Assembly: GCF_002954405.1 (NCBI RefSeq)
Contig: NZ_MQWC01000004.1
Span: 1,787,909-1,851,908 of the forward strand
Direction: 5' to 3'
From: Salinibacter sp. 10B
GTDB lineage: Bacteria; Bacteroidota; Rhodothermia; Rhodothermales; Salinibacteraceae
Length of the DNA: 64,000 nucleotides
Shown: one piece after another, positions 27,626 to 36,778 of the stretch
How positions within the stretch are numbered: position 1 is the first letter of the stretch
Layout: every line of letters begins with the position of its first letter
The notes under the pieces: generated by a model
What the model was told of the DNA's origin: nothing
The model's database searches: none
What the model saw: only the letters and a program-made list of their open reading frames with translations
Translations under genes and position numbers: made by a program

Positions 27626-28129
27626 CCTCGGATGGCAAAGACGGGCCCGTGGATGTCCACTACCCCCAACACCTGTGTGGAGCAGCCCACGCCGCTCGAT
27701 GGGGGGCTCCGAAGTATGGGACGTCACGCCCCATCTATCGACGACTGGCACACCTGTTGCCGCTCGTACGACCACGGTGGTGAGCCTGATTTTGGGTTCA
27801 CACTGTCCCCGGGGACCTGTAGCACCACGGGGGCCTCCGTTTCGGCCGGGCAGGTGCGTCCTCTGGGTGAGCGCGCCTGTCCGGCATCTTTATGTCTCCC
27901 GCCTCCGTACGCCAGCGAGATGAAGCCTCTTTAAGCTTCACGTTATATTTTCCTGCCTCAAGTGTCTATGGGGACGAACGGCGCAATGACGTCTCGACCG
28001 AGACGTCGTCCCTGCTCTTCTCCTTTCCCATCCCGGACCAGGGATACACTTCCGTTCTGAGACGTATCCGTACAGGCAACAGAGGCATCGCCCTCAATTG
28101 CACTCCCTTTCCTAACTACGCTTAGTACC
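27626..28129. other. ssb upstream region with a perfect dyad
   Basis: About 500 bp without a gene between the hydrolase and ssb. It contains the 20-bp dyad listed separately (27988-28007), a small stem TGAAGC/GCTTCA (27921-27940), and an A/T-rich TATATTTT at 27944-27951 that could be part of a promoter. No RNA gene was recognised. Confidence 0.55.
27988..28007. promoter_or_regulatory. Perfect dyad upstream of ssb, candidate operator
   Basis: GACGTCTCG and CGAGACGTC form a perfect 9-bp inverted repeat with a 2-bp centre (AC), 122 bp before the ssb start. The symmetry and short centre look like a site for a dimeric repressor. ssb is a damage-response gene in several bacteria, but no known LexA box of this form is claimed. 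Confidence 0.45.
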
Positions 28130-28657
28130 ATGGCACGCGGTGTCAACAAAGTCATCCTCATTGGCAACCTCGGGCAGGAGCCCGAACTGCGATACACCGG
28201 CAGCGGCACGGCCGTCTGCAACATGCGGCTGGCCACGAACGAATCGTACACCAACCGCGACGGCGAAGAAGTCCAGAAAACGGAGTGGCACAACGTCGTG
28301 GCCTGGGGACGACTCGGCGAGGTCTGCAACGAATACCTGGACAAGGGGTCGCAGGTCTACTTCGAAGGCTCCCTCCAGACGCGCTCCTGGGAAGATCGCG
28401 ACGGCAACACTCGCTACACCACCGAGGTGAAGGCCCGCGAGATGATGTTCCTCGACAGCAACCGGCAGGGCGCCCCAGACGGCGGCTTCGATCAGGAGCA
28501 GGGCTACCAGGACGACGACTTCGATCAGCGCCCCCCTCAACAGCAACCGGCCGGACCGGGTCCGAAGCAATCCGGCCAGGGAGGACAATCTGGCGGAGGA
28601 CAATCCGGCGGGAACGACGAGGAAACGTTCGAGCCGGACGATGAACTCCCGTTCTAG
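28130..28657 (+). CDS. ssb: Single-stranded DNA-binding protein
   Basis: 175 aa SSB that coats single strands in replication and repair. The OB fold covers about residues 1-110: [46 protein letters not shown] and [20 protein letters not shown] flexible linker rich in glutamine, glycine and proline follows. The last residues DDELPF are the conserved acidic tip that recruits partners such as PriA, which is encoded in this window. The ATG at 28130 is clear, in a GTACCATGG context. It ends at a strong hairpin shared with the convergent gene. Confidence 0.96.
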   Translation: MARGVNKVILIGNLGQEPELRYTGSGTAVCNMRLATNESYTNRDGEEVQKTEWHNVVAWGRLGEVCNEYLDKGSQVYFEGSLQTRSWEDRDGNTRYTTEVKAREMMFLDSNRQGAPDGGFDQEQGYQDDDFDQRPPQQQPAGPGPKQSGQGGQSGGGQSGGNDEETFEPDDELPF

Positions 28658-28688
28658 CTCACCTCCCCGACGTTTTGCCCCCAGTGGA

Positions 28689-28731
28689 ACGCCGAAGGAG
28701 CGCCCCGGACGGCCGGTCGCCCCTTCGGCGT
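28689..28731. terminator. Bidirectional-type hairpin between ssb and the convergent gene
   Basis: Long stem: ACGCCGAAGG plus GCG (28689-28702) pairs with CGC plus CCTTCGGCGT (28718-28731), with one unpaired base on each side. A weak T-rich stretch follows on the plus strand. It lies between two convergent genes whose stops are about 105 bp apart. Confidence 0.65.
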
Positions 28732-28762
28732 GTTCTGCTTTCGCCCCGATGACGGCGGCACT

Positions 28763-31516
28763 CTACAGCCCAAGCCGGTTGGCCGCGTATTGCGCCGCCG
28801 CTTTTACGTCTGCAGTGCGTCCATCTTCCAGGTGCTGGCGCACCTGCGCGGCATAGCCCTCCATTTGTGTGTATCCAATTGCCCAGAGGAGCGACGCAGA
28901 CTGCACCGGATCGTTCCACCCGTCCTGAATGGCCGTCTGGACGACCGTTTGCGCAGACTCGTCGATCTCATCGGTATTGGCGAGATGAAGAAGGATCGCA
29001 AAGGCCAGCTTTCGCTCGGACGCTGTTCCCGCAGCGGCCTTCTCCGCATACCAATTGGCCTGCTCTCCGTGCGCCCCCCCTCCCACGTAGTCGCGAATGG
29101 CCTCGGCAACCGGAGCAGAATGCCCCCCCTCATTGAGCACGCGAGCATAAACGGTCGTCACGTCCGCTCGCGTTTCCTTTCCCAAAAGGCTCGCAAGCGT
29201 CCGGAGGGCGTCTGCCCGTGCCGTTGGCCGAAGGGCAGTCTCACGCGCTGCCTCCCCGAGCAGAGACACGCTGGCCGCCGGCAATTTGCGCTGAACCGTC
29301 AGTAGATCGGTGACGGCACGCTGGAGGGCAAAAGACTGGCCCGCGAGAGTGTCGAGGGATGGCAGCATGTCTTCTGTCACCCGCGCATTGCCGAGAAGAG
29401 CGTCAACGGCCTGTGCCCGCACACTGTCGGAGGCCACCGTCAGAAGCCCGGCCGCGCCATCCGGTACGACCCGATTACGCTCAACCAGCTGAACGCGACG
29501 CCGGTACTCGTAGCCTTCACTGTCAAGAAGGGCCGTGCGAAGCAGTGGTCGTATGCGATCGCTTCCGGCCCACTCAACCGGTTCATGATACGGACCGCGT
29601 GGGCTCGGGGTCGTCCCCCACCAATCGTCCTCCGTCCATGTCGCCGCCTCCTTGTGGTAGAGGCGTGCCAGCCCTCCAATCACTTGCCGCCGCGTGAAGG
29701 GATCCGGCGTGCGGTCCAGCACCTTCCGCAGTCCCTCGACCGTCTCGTCCCGATGCAATCGCACGAGCACCTTCATTCCGCCCCGAATGAGGCCGGGCGA
29801 GCCGTGTCGCACAGCCCGGAGGGCAGCCGACACGGCCTCAAGCTCAACCAGCGTCCGCACGGCCACGTGCGAGACCGTACGATCGGGATCGGCCACAAGT
29901 GGCACGATGTCGCCTGCCGCGCCCGAAGCCCCTAGCCGAGCCAATCCATTCACGGCGTGAAGACGCACCCGTGGATCCTCAGCAGAAAGCGCCTTGACGA
30001 ACGGCGCCGTCGACACGGCATCGGTCTGCGGCCGTCGGTCAGCAAGGGCGCGAAGGGCAAATTCGCGAAGTTCCGGATCCCCTGTGAGCTCCATGAGCAC
30101 CGCGTGGCTGTCGGCTCCTTGCCACTGTTTCAGCGTAAAAAGCGCCGCTACCCGTACGTCCGTCGGCCCGTCTTCTCGGGCCAGGGCCGCCACCTCTTCG
30201 ACCGCATCCGGGGTGGGGGATCGACGCAACAGCTCCCGCTGGGCATGCAAACGAAGACGACTGTGCTCCCCCGCAAGCACCGTCAGCAACTGCTTCGTGC
30301 TCGCCTCCTGAAAATGAGGAACCCTCGGCGGATCAGCATCCTTCCGGCCTAGTCGAACGATAAAGCCCACATCCTCCCCGGCGTACGTAAAGCTTGCCCC
30401 CATCCAACTGCTCACATAGAGATTCGAGCGTCCGTCGATCGTCAGGTCGGTCGGCTGGGGCATCCGCAGAACAAGCTCCTGCGTCGGCTCGTAGCTCGCG
30501 CCCTGCGCCGTGAGCTGGTGTCGGAAAACCGCGCTCCGTCCCCAATCGACGGTGTAGAGCGACTGCTGAAGCGAATCGGGCAGTCCGGGAGCATCCACGT
30601 AAAGAGCCCCGGTGCCCGACCCTCCCCCGTAGTCCGCCAGGGGCGGTTTCACCTCATCGGCGAAGTGGTGAAACTGGCTTGGGTACCCGAAGTGGGCCTG
30701 CGGCACCACGTGTTGCAGGCGCGTGCGCCACCGGTACCCGTCGTTCGTATTCCCGCGCACAAACCCGTCAAGCGTGGGATTGAGGGCGATGTCATAGGAA
30801 TTGCGGAGCCCCGTCGCATAGATTTCCAACTCCGATCCGTCCGGCCGCACGCGAACGATTCCGCCCCCTCGGTTGCTGATCTGCCGTCCATCCGTCCCGG
30901 TCGCGTTCAAAAAGCCGTAGTCGCCGACGGAAACGTAGAGCCACCCGTCAATGCCCATCTGCATGCCGTTGGTGGTGTGGTCTGCCCCCCGAAAGTCGAG
31001 CCCAAAACCCAGTCCGTCTACCAGGGTCTTGCGACGATCCGCTACCCCGTCGCCATCCGTATCCGTGAAGGCCGTGAGCGTCGGCGGGTGCATCACGTAC
31101 AGGGTGTTCCCGTCGTAGACGAGGCCGCGGGGGCTGTCCAGGCTGTCAACGAACACCGAGTAATGGTCGGCCTGCCCGTCGTTGTCGGTATCCAGTACTT
31201 TCAGAATCTCGCCGCGGCCTGGCTTGCGGTCCAGCGAGCCGTTTCGATCTACCCCGACGAACAGATTCCCCTGTGGGGTTGCGGTGATGGCAGCGGGGTA
31301 GTTGACTTCCGGGGGGGCAGCGAAAAGCGAAAGCGTCAGCCCCTCCGCCCCTTGTACCAGGCGCGTTTTTTGCTCTACCTCGTTCGTAGAGAGATCGATG
31401 GGACGCGCCTCGGATGGCACCTGAGCCTGAACGGGCAGGCAGACCGCCCCTCCAACAACGATGAGCGCGATCGAGAAGAAGTGGTGGAAACGAGTCAAAG
31501 GAGAAGGAGTCGTCAA
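28763..31516 (-). CDS. Secreted sorbosone/glucose-dehydrogenase-like propeller with HEAT repeats
   Basis: About 917 aa exported protein. After a signal peptide (HHFFSIALIVVGGAV, ending VQAQ) comes a beta-propeller of the PQQ sugar-dehydrogenase-like / membrane-bound dehydrogenase type (about residues 50-400): LDTDNDGQADHY, DTDGDGVADRRK (calcium-like loops), MQMGIDGWLYVSVGD, GLRNSYDIALNP and YVSSWMGASFTY. The second half (about 410-917) is alpha-helical HEAT-like repeats (DPRVRLHAVNGLARLG is one). Relatives often end in a cytochrome c with CXXCH; none is seen here. No ATG is available; TTG at 31516 or 31498 fits the signal peptide, while a TTG at 31582 gives a longer form. The function is probably carbohydrate-related but unknown. 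Confidence 0.78.
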   Translation of the reverse strand: MTTPSPLTRFHHFFSIALIVVGGAVCLPVQAQVPSEARPIDLSTNEVEQKTRLVQGAEGLTLSLFAAPPEVNYPAAITATPQGNLFVGVDRNGSLDRKPGRGEILKVLDTDNDGQADHYSVFVDSLDSPRGLVYDGNTLYVMHPPTLTAFTDTDGDGVADRRKTLVDGLGFGLDFRGADHTTNGMQMGIDGWLYVSVGDYGFLNATGTDGRQISNRGGGIVRVRPDGSELEIYATGLRNSYDIALNPTLDGFVRGNTNDGYRWRTRLQHVVPQAHFGYPSQFHHFADEVKPPLADYGGGSGTGALYVDAPGLPDSLQQSLYTVDWGRSAVFRHQLTAQGASYEPTQELVLRMPQPTDLTIDGRSNLYVSSWMGASFTYAGEDVGFIVRLGRKDADPPRVPHFQEASTKQLLTVLAGEHSRLRLHAQRELLRRSPTPDAVEEVAALAREDGPTDVRVAALFTLKQWQGADSHAVLMELTGDPELREFALRALADRRPQTDAVSTAPFVKALSAEDPRVRLHAVNGLARLGASGAAGDIVPLVADPDRTVSHVAVRTLVELEAVSAALRAVRHGSPGLIRGGMKVLVRLHRDETVEGLRKVLDRTPDPFTRRQVIGGLARLYHKEAATWTEDDWWGTTPSPRGPYHEPVEWAGSDRIRPLLRTALLDSEGYEYRRRVQLVERNRVVPDGAAGLLTVASDSVRAQAVDALLGNARVTEDMLPSLDTLAGQSFALQRAVTDLLTVQRKLPAASVSLLGEAARETALRPTARADALRTLASLLGKETRADVTTVYARVLNEGGHSAPVAEAIRDYVGGGAHGEQANWYAEKAAAGTASERKLAFAILLHLANTDEIDESAQTVVQTAIQDGWNDPVQSASLLWAIGYTQMEGYAAQVRQHLEDGRTADVKAAAQYAANRLGL

Positions 31517-31868
31517 TGCAGGGAAAAGAGGACCGTCCTCAAGTGAGCGGATTCCCCCAACGGAAGCCCCCGTACCCGTCAAACTTGAGTCGGCCCGGTA
31601 AAATCATCATTCTCAGTATTGATCCCTCCTCTTTTCCTTCCTCGCCTGCGTCGGGACTTCCCCCACCGGGCCGCCCGGTTTCTTTCCGAGCTGTCATTCT
31701 CCGTGTTCGTATTGCCAATTTGTTTCAGTTTCGTTTGCAGATCCCCGACGCACGCTTGATCTTTTATTGTTCTCGCCCGTTACGGCAGCACCTACACAAT
31801 CGACGGCTACGGTTTATTCCCTGCGGGACCCCGTAGCCCTGCTGTTTCGCTGAGACCCTCCCCGTGTC
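31517..31868. other. Divergent intergenic region with leader hairpin
   Basis: About 350 bp upstream of the acyl-CoA dehydrogenase. It holds the hairpin listed at 31805-31838 and otherwise nothing I can name. Its left part may code for the N terminus of the propeller protein if the TTG at 31582 is used. Confidence 0.5.
31805..31838 (+). promoter_or_regulatory. Leader hairpin of the acyl-CoA dehydrogenase gene
   Basis: Perfect 8-bp arms GGCTACGG and CCGTAGCC, with an additional CCC/GGG pairing inside, end 30 bp before the ATG at 31869. It could be an attenuator or a protein-binding site; there is no long T run after it. Confidence 0.45.
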
Positions 31869-33401
31869 ATGAGCATTGCCTCGTATTTGTCCGAAGAGCT
31901 TGGTGCCTCGGTCGAGTTTGAAACGTTCCGGGACGCCTTTCGCGAGAAGCTGCGCACCGTCTTTTCCCAGCGGGCCGACTTCAACGAATTAAGTACGCAG
32001 CGGGGGCTTCCGCCCTTTGTGATGCGCGAGATTCAGTCGCTCACCCCTCTCTCGGTCTTTATTCCGGAGGAGTACGGCGGACGGGGAGGACACGTCCACG
32101 AGTGCCAGGCCATTCTTGCCACCGCCTCCTACGAGTCGCTCGCGCTCTCGCTCACCCTCGGCATCAATGGCGCGCTCTTTCTGCAGCCCCTCACCAAATA
32201 CGGGCACGAGGCCATTAAAGGCCCGGTGTTCGAGCGTTTCATTGAGGACAAAAACATGGGCGGGCTCATGATCACCGAGCCCGACTATGGCACCGATGCC
32301 CTCAACATGAAAACCTCCTACACCAAGGAGAACGGGACCTATCATGTGGAGGGCACAAAGCACTGGGCCGGCCTCACCGGCTGGGCGGACTTCTGGCTGA
32401 TCACGGCCCGCCGACAAGGCAAAAACGGCGACCTTGGACGGGACATCGATTTTTTCGTGGCGGACATGAACCAGTCCGAGCAGATGGTCGAAGTCGAGGA
32501 GTTCTACGAAAACCTCGGCCTCTACATGATCCCATACGGGCGCAACAACGTGGACATCCGGGTGCCGGAGGAGCACCGCCTCCAACCCGAAAGCACCGGC
32601 ATCAAGATGATGCTGGATACGCTGCATCGCAGCCGCATCGAGTTTCCGGGCATGGGCATGGGATTCCTGCAACGCATGCTCGACGAGGCCCTGGAGCACT
32701 GTAAGAAACGCTTCGTCGGAGGGAAGCCGCTCCTCGACTACGACCAGGTGGAGCGCCGCATCGCAGAGATCCAGGCGGCGTTCACGGCGTGCTCGGCCAT
32801 GTGCCTCCACACAAGTGAGCATGCGGGCACGGAGAACAACTTGGCCGGCGCCACGCTGACGGCCAACTCCATCAAGGCGGTCGTCACCGACCTCATGCAG
32901 GACGCCTCACAGTCGCTCCTCCAGTTGATGGGCGGCAAAGGCTACCGGCTCGACCACGTGGCCGGGCGCTCGGTCGTCGACAGCCGCCCCTTTCAAATCT
33001 TCGAGGGCTCGAACGACGTGCTCTACCAGCAGATTTCAGAGTCCGTCCTCAAGTCGATGCGGCAAATGAAGGAGAGAAACCTGCGCTCCTTCCTTGCCGA
33101 TCACGACCTCACCGCCCGGGCGGTAGAGTATTTCAACGACTCCCTCAACTTCGAGGTTGACCAATCGCTACCGCAACGCAAGCTCGTGGAACTCGGGCGC
33201 ATCCTTGGGCGCGTGGTGACAATGGAGATGGTAATCGAACTCGGTGATCGTGGCTTCCGCAGTGATCTGATTTCGAACTGTCTCCAGGTCTTTCGCAAAA
33301 ACGCGCAGGGCCTACTGACCACCTACCGCAACGACGAGCCCGCAACGGTCATCGAGGATTACGTAGAGGGCAGTGCCTGGATTGATTTTGTGAAGGCGTA
33401 A
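31869..33401 (+). CDS. Acyl-CoA dehydrogenase family protein
   Basis: 510 aa FAD enzyme for the first oxidation of acyl-CoAs. It is longer than the classic ~380-aa enzymes, with ~100 extra C-terminal residues. The N-terminal helical domain has [11 protein letters not shown]; the central beta domain has [35 protein letters not shown]; the C-terminal helical domain has [10 protein letters not shown] and [12 protein letters not shown], where the Glu of FEGSND is in the usual catalytic-base position. The substrate chain length cannot be told. The ATG at 31869 is clear. It is a single gene with a stable leader hairpin. Confidence 0.9.
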   Translation: MSIASYLSEELGASVEFETFRDAFREKLRTVFSQRADFNELSTQRGLPPFVMREIQSLTPLSVFIPEEYGGRGGHVHECQAILATASYESLALSLTLGINGALFLQPLTKYGHEAIKGPVFERFIEDKNMGGLMITEPDYGTDALNMKTSYTKENGTYHVEGTKHWAGLTGWADFWLITARRQGKNGDLGRDIDFFVADMNQSEQMVEVEEFYENLGLYMIPYGRNNVDIRVPEEHRLQPESTGIKMMLDTLHRSRIEFPGMGMGFLQRMLDEALEHCKKRFVGGKPLLDYDQVERRIAEIQAAFTACSAMCLHTSEHAGTENNLAGATLTANSIKAVVTDLMQDASQSLLQLMGGKGYRLDHVAGRSVVDSRPFQIFEGSNDVLYQQISESVLKSMRQMKERNLRSFLADHDLTARAVEYFNDSLNFEVDQSLPQRKLVELGRILGRVVTMEMVIELGDRGFRSDLISNCLQVFRKNAQGLLTTYRNDEPATVIEDYVEGSAWIDFVKA

Positions 33402-33470
33402 CGGAGACACGTTCTCCCGACCGAGCAGCCAATTTCCCTTTCTTGGTCGCCTTCGATTTTTCATCGGCGG

Positions 33471-33528
33471 TACGTATTGCGTGTTGCGTAATTTCTTACC
33501 CGCACCGGTCACGAAATACGCAATACGT
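33471..33528. repeat. Inverted repeat of the TACGTATTGCGTG family before purQ
   Basis: The left arm (33471-33495) begins TACGTATTGCGTG and continues TTGCGTAATTTC. The right arm (33513-33528) is GAAATACGCAATACGT, the reverse complement of a shortened version of the left arm. A related copy lies after purQ at 34317-34345. Confidence 0.7.
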
Positions 33529-33595
33529 TCCCGTGAGTAGGACAGCCGCGGCACAACCATCTGTCCCCTTTTCATCCACTCAACTTCTTTCTCCC

Positions 33596-34309
33596 ATGCC
33601 CGTCCGTTTCGGAGTTGTCGTCTTCCCTGGGTCGAACTGCGACCACGACGCCTACCACGCCGCCAAACACGTCTGTGAACAGGACGCCCGTTTTATCTGG
33701 CATGAGGAGGAAAGCGTCGGGGACGTGGATGTCGTGATCGTGCCCGGCGGATTCTCGTACGGCGACTACCTGCGGTCCGGTGCCATCGCCCGCTTCTCGC
33801 CCATCATGCAGGACGTGGTGCGGTTTGCCAACGAGGGCGGGCTCGTGCTCGGCATTTGCAACGGCTTTCAGATTTTGTGCGAAGCTGGACTGTTGCCGGG
33901 CACCCTCCTGCGCAACGAGTCGCTCCGTTTTGTAAGCAAGCCGGCGACACTCCGCGTGGAAAATGCTGAGACCCCGTTCACCGGGGCACTGCAGGCCGGA
34001 CAGGTCGTCACGTTCCCGGTGGCGCACGGCGAGGGCCGGTACTTTGCGGAGGACGACGTGCTAGATCAGTTGGAGACCAACAACCAGATCCTCTTCCGCT
34101 ACAGCACGCCCGACGGCGACCTCACAAATGACGCCAACCCGAACGGCTCGGTGCGCAACATCGGGGGCCTCATCAACGAGGAGGGAAACGTCTGCGGCCT
34201 CATGCCCCACCCCGAGCGCTGCGTTGAAGCAATGATCGGCGGCACGGACGGGCGCTTTCTCTTCCAGTCGCTCATCGAGCACGTGGAGGCCGAGCACGCG
34301 GTTGCGTGA
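33596..34309 (+). CDS. purQ: Phosphoribosylformylglycinamidine synthase, glutaminase subunit PurQ
   Basis: Class I glutamine amidotransferase that feeds ammonia to PurL in purine synthesis, 237 aa. [14 protein letters not shown] opens the protein; [18 protein letters not shown] is the oxyanion region; the nucleophilic Cys is in LGICNGFQ; the His/Glu pair is in [16 protein letters not shown] is also diagnostic. The ATG at 33596 is right: the open frame extends 51 codons upstream through a repeat but has no likeness. purL is not nearby. Related short repeats flank the gene. Confidence 0.96.
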   Translation: MPVRFGVVVFPGSNCDHDAYHAAKHVCEQDARFIWHEEESVGDVDVVIVPGGFSYGDYLRSGAIARFSPIMQDVVRFANEGGLVLGICNGFQILCEAGLLPGTLLRNESLRFVSKPATLRVENAETPFTGALQAGQVVTFPVAHGEGRYFAEDDVLDQLETNNQILFRYSTPDGDLTNDANPNGSVRNIGGLINEEGNVCGLMPHPERCVEAMIGGTDGRFLFQSLIEHVEAEHAVA

Positions 34310-34316
34310 GGTACGG

Positions 34317-34345
34317 TACGTATCGCGTGATGCGTATTGCGTGAT
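34317..34345. repeat. Copy of the TACGTATTGCGTG repeat after purQ
   Basis: Begins TACGTATCGCGTGATGCGTA and runs on with TTGCGTGAT. Over its first 20 bases it matches the left arm before purQ at 18 positions. It lies 7 bp after the purQ stop. Confidence 0.65.
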
Positions 34346-34348
34346 GGC

Positions 34349-34567
34349 ATGCGGAAAGGACTGGAGAACCAGCATTCCATTTCCATGCTGGGCGATGCCT
34401 TTCCGCAGACAGATGATCTGCTGAAGCAGGACTTCGAAGCCATGATGGCGGAGGATGCAGACCGTACCGATGTGCTCCAGGAAATCCTCAAGCACTTCGA
34501 TATGGGCCGTGCACGGTACAAAAACAACTCCTTCGACTCCTTCTGCTCTGCCGTCTTCGACGAATAG
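34349..34567 (+). CDS. Small acidic hypothetical protein
   Basis: 72 aa from the ATG at 34349 (a TTG at 34337 is possible). Its codons are GC-rich at third positions and the protein is acidic and probably helical (DDLLKQDFEAMMAEDADRTDVLQEILKHFD). No family is recognised. It begins at the edge of the repeat after purQ, so it could also be the remnant of a longer gene. Its reality rests on composition only. Confidence 0.42.
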   Translation: MRKGLENQHSISMLGDAFPQTDDLLKQDFEAMMAEDADRTDVLQEILKHFDMGRARYKNNSFDSFCSAVFDE

Positions 34568-34694
34568 CGGCGTCACCCTTCTTTGAAAGACGGGTCTCAA
34601 CCGTCAAATCTCTCCTCGTCTCCCCTTGACGCTTCCCCGTCTCGCAGGGGACCAGAGGACGTGCCGTTAGATTTGCGGGCGCGAAGGTGTCTAC

Positions 34695-34720
34695 TCGGTA
34701 GACCTCAATTCGTCTACCGA
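34695..34720 (+). promoter_or_regulatory. Perfect dyad just before the DUF2851 gene
   Basis: TCGGTAGAC (34695-34703) and GTCTACCGA (34712-34720) are perfect 9-bp inverted arms around an 8-bp centre, ending 13 bp before the start codon. A third partial copy, GTCTAC at 34689-34694, lies just upstream and could pair alternatively. This could be an operator or a hairpin that hides the start. Confidence 0.5.
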
Positions 34721-34733
34721 CTTCACGTCCGTC

Positions 34734-36158
34734 ATGTCCTCCTCTTCGTCCTCCGTCTCCGCCCCCCGCGACCAGTACGAGATTGACGACCAAACCGTGG
34801 CCGTCTCGTTGCAGGAGCCGCGCCCCGATGTCCAAGTGCCCGAGGCTCTCGTCCACGACCTCTGGCAGCACCAGCGCTTCGACACAAGCGGCCTGACCAC
34901 CACAGACGACGAGCCGGTGCGCATCCTCGACCCCGGACGCCCAAACGCCGATGCCGGACCCGACTTTCAGAATGTGCACGTCCGGATCGGCGCGATGGAC
35001 TGGCGCGGGCACGTGGAAATCCACACGGCGTCTGGCGACTGGTTCGAGCACGACCACCACACCGATCCGCGGTACGAAAGTGTCGTTCTCCACGTCGCCC
35101 TCCACACGGACATGTGGACCGGCGGCCTCCTCCGCTCCGATGAGTCCGCCATCCCGGAAATCGTCCTCTATCCGCGCCTTGATGCGCCGCTGCGCGAGCT
35201 GCTGCACGCCTATCACACCCGCCCCGACGACGACACGCTGCCCTGCGCCGCACGCTGGGACAAGGTGCCCGAACAGCACAAGCGAACCTGGATCGCTGCG
35301 CTTGCCCGCGAACGTCTGGCCGTGAAACGGGACCGGCTGGCACAAGCCTCCGACGCAGACCTGGAGGCCCGCTTGCAGGAGCGGCTGTACGCGGGTCTCG
35401 GCTACGCAAAAAACGATACCCCGATGGCCACGCTGGCCGAGCGCCTGCCCCCAGAGACCATTCGATCCGTAGCGGAGCCGCGGAACCGGGAGGCGCTCCA
35501 CTTGGGCGTGGCCGGGCTTTTGCCAGAGCCGAAAGATCTACTGGACGCGGATCGGGAAACGGCCGACTACGCAATGAGTCTGCGCGACCGCTTCCGGCGT
35601 CTGCAGGTACAACACGACATTCCCGAGATGGCGTCTACGAGCTGGACCTTCTTCCGTCTGCGTCCCAACAACTTTCCGCCACTGCGCATCGCCCAGGCCG
35701 CTGCCTGGTACGACGAAAATGCCCTCCTCGCCTCCGACCCGATCCCTCTCCTCCGCACAGCCCTCACCGGCGATGATCCCGTCGCCGACCTTCAAACGGC
35801 GCTCGCAACGACGCCGCCCCCGTTCTGGCGTACCCATTACCATCTCAAGAAGCGCGCCTCGGAGCACGACCCGAGCCTCGGAACCTCCCGCCGCAATACA
35901 CTTCTTGTCAACGCTGTCCTCCCCATCCTCCTACTTGATGCGAAACGCCGGGAGGATTCTGCCCAGGCCGACGCGGCCATCGATGTACTGCACTCTCTTT
36001 CTGCCGCTCATGACAAAATCATTCGCCGCTTCCGCAACCTTGGCCTGAATGCCCGCTCGGCCTTTGAAGCGCAAGGAATGCATCAACTCTACCGCGAGTA
36101 CTGTATGGAAGGCGGATGCCTCGACTGCCAAATCGGCCAGTATCTTCTGAACTCTTAG
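34734..36158 (+). CDS. DUF2851 family protein
   Basis: 474 aa protein of a family found mostly in Bacteroidota and relatives and not characterised. Conserved-looking parts are VHDLWQHQRFD, NADAGPDFQNVHVRIGAMDWRGHVEIH, HHTDPRYESVVLHVALH and, in the middle, YAGLGYAKNDTPMATLAERLP. The C terminus holds a compact set of cysteines, YCMEGGCLDCQIG, which could bind a metal or form disulfides. No signal peptide or membrane helix is seen, so it is probably cytoplasmic. The ATG at 34734 lies 13 bp after the dyad noted separately. Confidence 0.88.
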   Translation: MSSSSSSVSAPRDQYEIDDQTVAVSLQEPRPDVQVPEALVHDLWQHQRFDTSGLTTTDDEPVRILDPGRPNADAGPDFQNVHVRIGAMDWRGHVEIHTASGDWFEHDHHTDPRYESVVLHVALHTDMWTGGLLRSDESAIPEIVLYPRLDAPLRELLHAYHTRPDDDTLPCAARWDKVPEQHKRTWIAALARERLAVKRDRLAQASDADLEARLQERLYAGLGYAKNDTPMATLAERLPPETIRSVAEPRNREALHLGVAGLLPEPKDLLDADRETADYAMSLRDRFRRLQVQHDIPEMASTSWTFFRLRPNNFPPLRIAQAAAWYDENALLASDPIPLLRTALTGDDPVADLQTALATTPPPFWRTHYHLKKRASEHDPSLGTSRRNTLLVNAVLPILLLDAKRREDSAQADAAIDVLHSLSAAHDKIIRRFRNLGLNARSAFEAQGMHQLYREYCMEGGCLDCQIGQYLLNS

Positions 36159-36376
36159 GGGGCCTATGCCTATTTTCTCCTCTATCTTTTAACCCGCCTG
36201 GTGCTTGAGTCCGCATGGAATAGCTCTCCAAACGTAATGCGACCCGTCCTCATCGCTCCTGGACATCTTTGTGAAACTGTGAGTGTAATCGTAGGCCGTT
36301 GGACTGGCCTGTTCGGCTCTTGAAGAGGACTGTCCCTCCCCCGTAGCACCAATCGCTCTCACCGTCCAACCGCTCC

Positions 36377-36709
36377 ATGCTTATCCGGATTGTGCGCATG
36401 ACCTTCGCCGAGGATACCCTAACGGTGTTCCTCGACCACTTCGACGAGGTGTCTCCAAACATCCGACAGTTTCCGGGCTGCCAGCACCTAGCGCTCTGGC
36501 AAGACGCGGACGCGCCGACTGTCTGCACCACCTACAGCCACTGGGACAGTGCCGCGGCCCTGGACCGTTACCGCGACAGCGAGCTTTTCCGAGACGCATG
36601 GGCCACCGTCAAGCCTCTCTTCGCAGATCGTCCCGAAGCCCACAGCTACACCGTTGCGCGCTCGGCCGAAGCAATCGAGCAGCTCCCCCGCCCCAATTCC
36701 TCTCGCTGA
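36377..36709 (+). CDS. Antibiotic biosynthesis monooxygenase (ABM) domain protein
   Basis: 110 aa, a single dimeric alpha+beta barrel domain. The first strand (MLIRIVRMTF), the middle strand around HLALWQDADAP and the third strand (CTTYSHWDSAAALDRYRDSELFRDAW) match the ABM/quinol monooxygenase layout, with the WDS...YRDSE stretch typical of small Bacteroidota members. The activity is unknown; many relatives are not monooxygenases. The ATG at 36377 is clear. It is 69 bp before the RAM-domain gene on the same strand. Confidence 0.8.
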   Translation: MLIRIVRMTFAEDTLTVFLDHFDEVSPNIRQFPGCQHLALWQDADAPTVCTTYSHWDSAAALDRYRDSELFRDAWATVKPLFADRPEAHSYTVARSAEAIEQLPRPNSSR

Positions 36710-36778
36710 ATGCGGTTGTGATCCATCGGACATCACCGTATTTTTGGGCGTATCCTCTTCCCACAAATATACATTCTC

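Noticed and set aside
27988-28007. LexA box call for the ssb dyad
   Set aside because: The sequence does not match known LexA operators, so it is listed only as a candidate operator of unknown regulator.
34349-34567. Transposase remnant at the small ORF after purQ
   Set aside because: No transposase motif can be seen in the 72 residues; kept as a low-confidence hypothetical protein.
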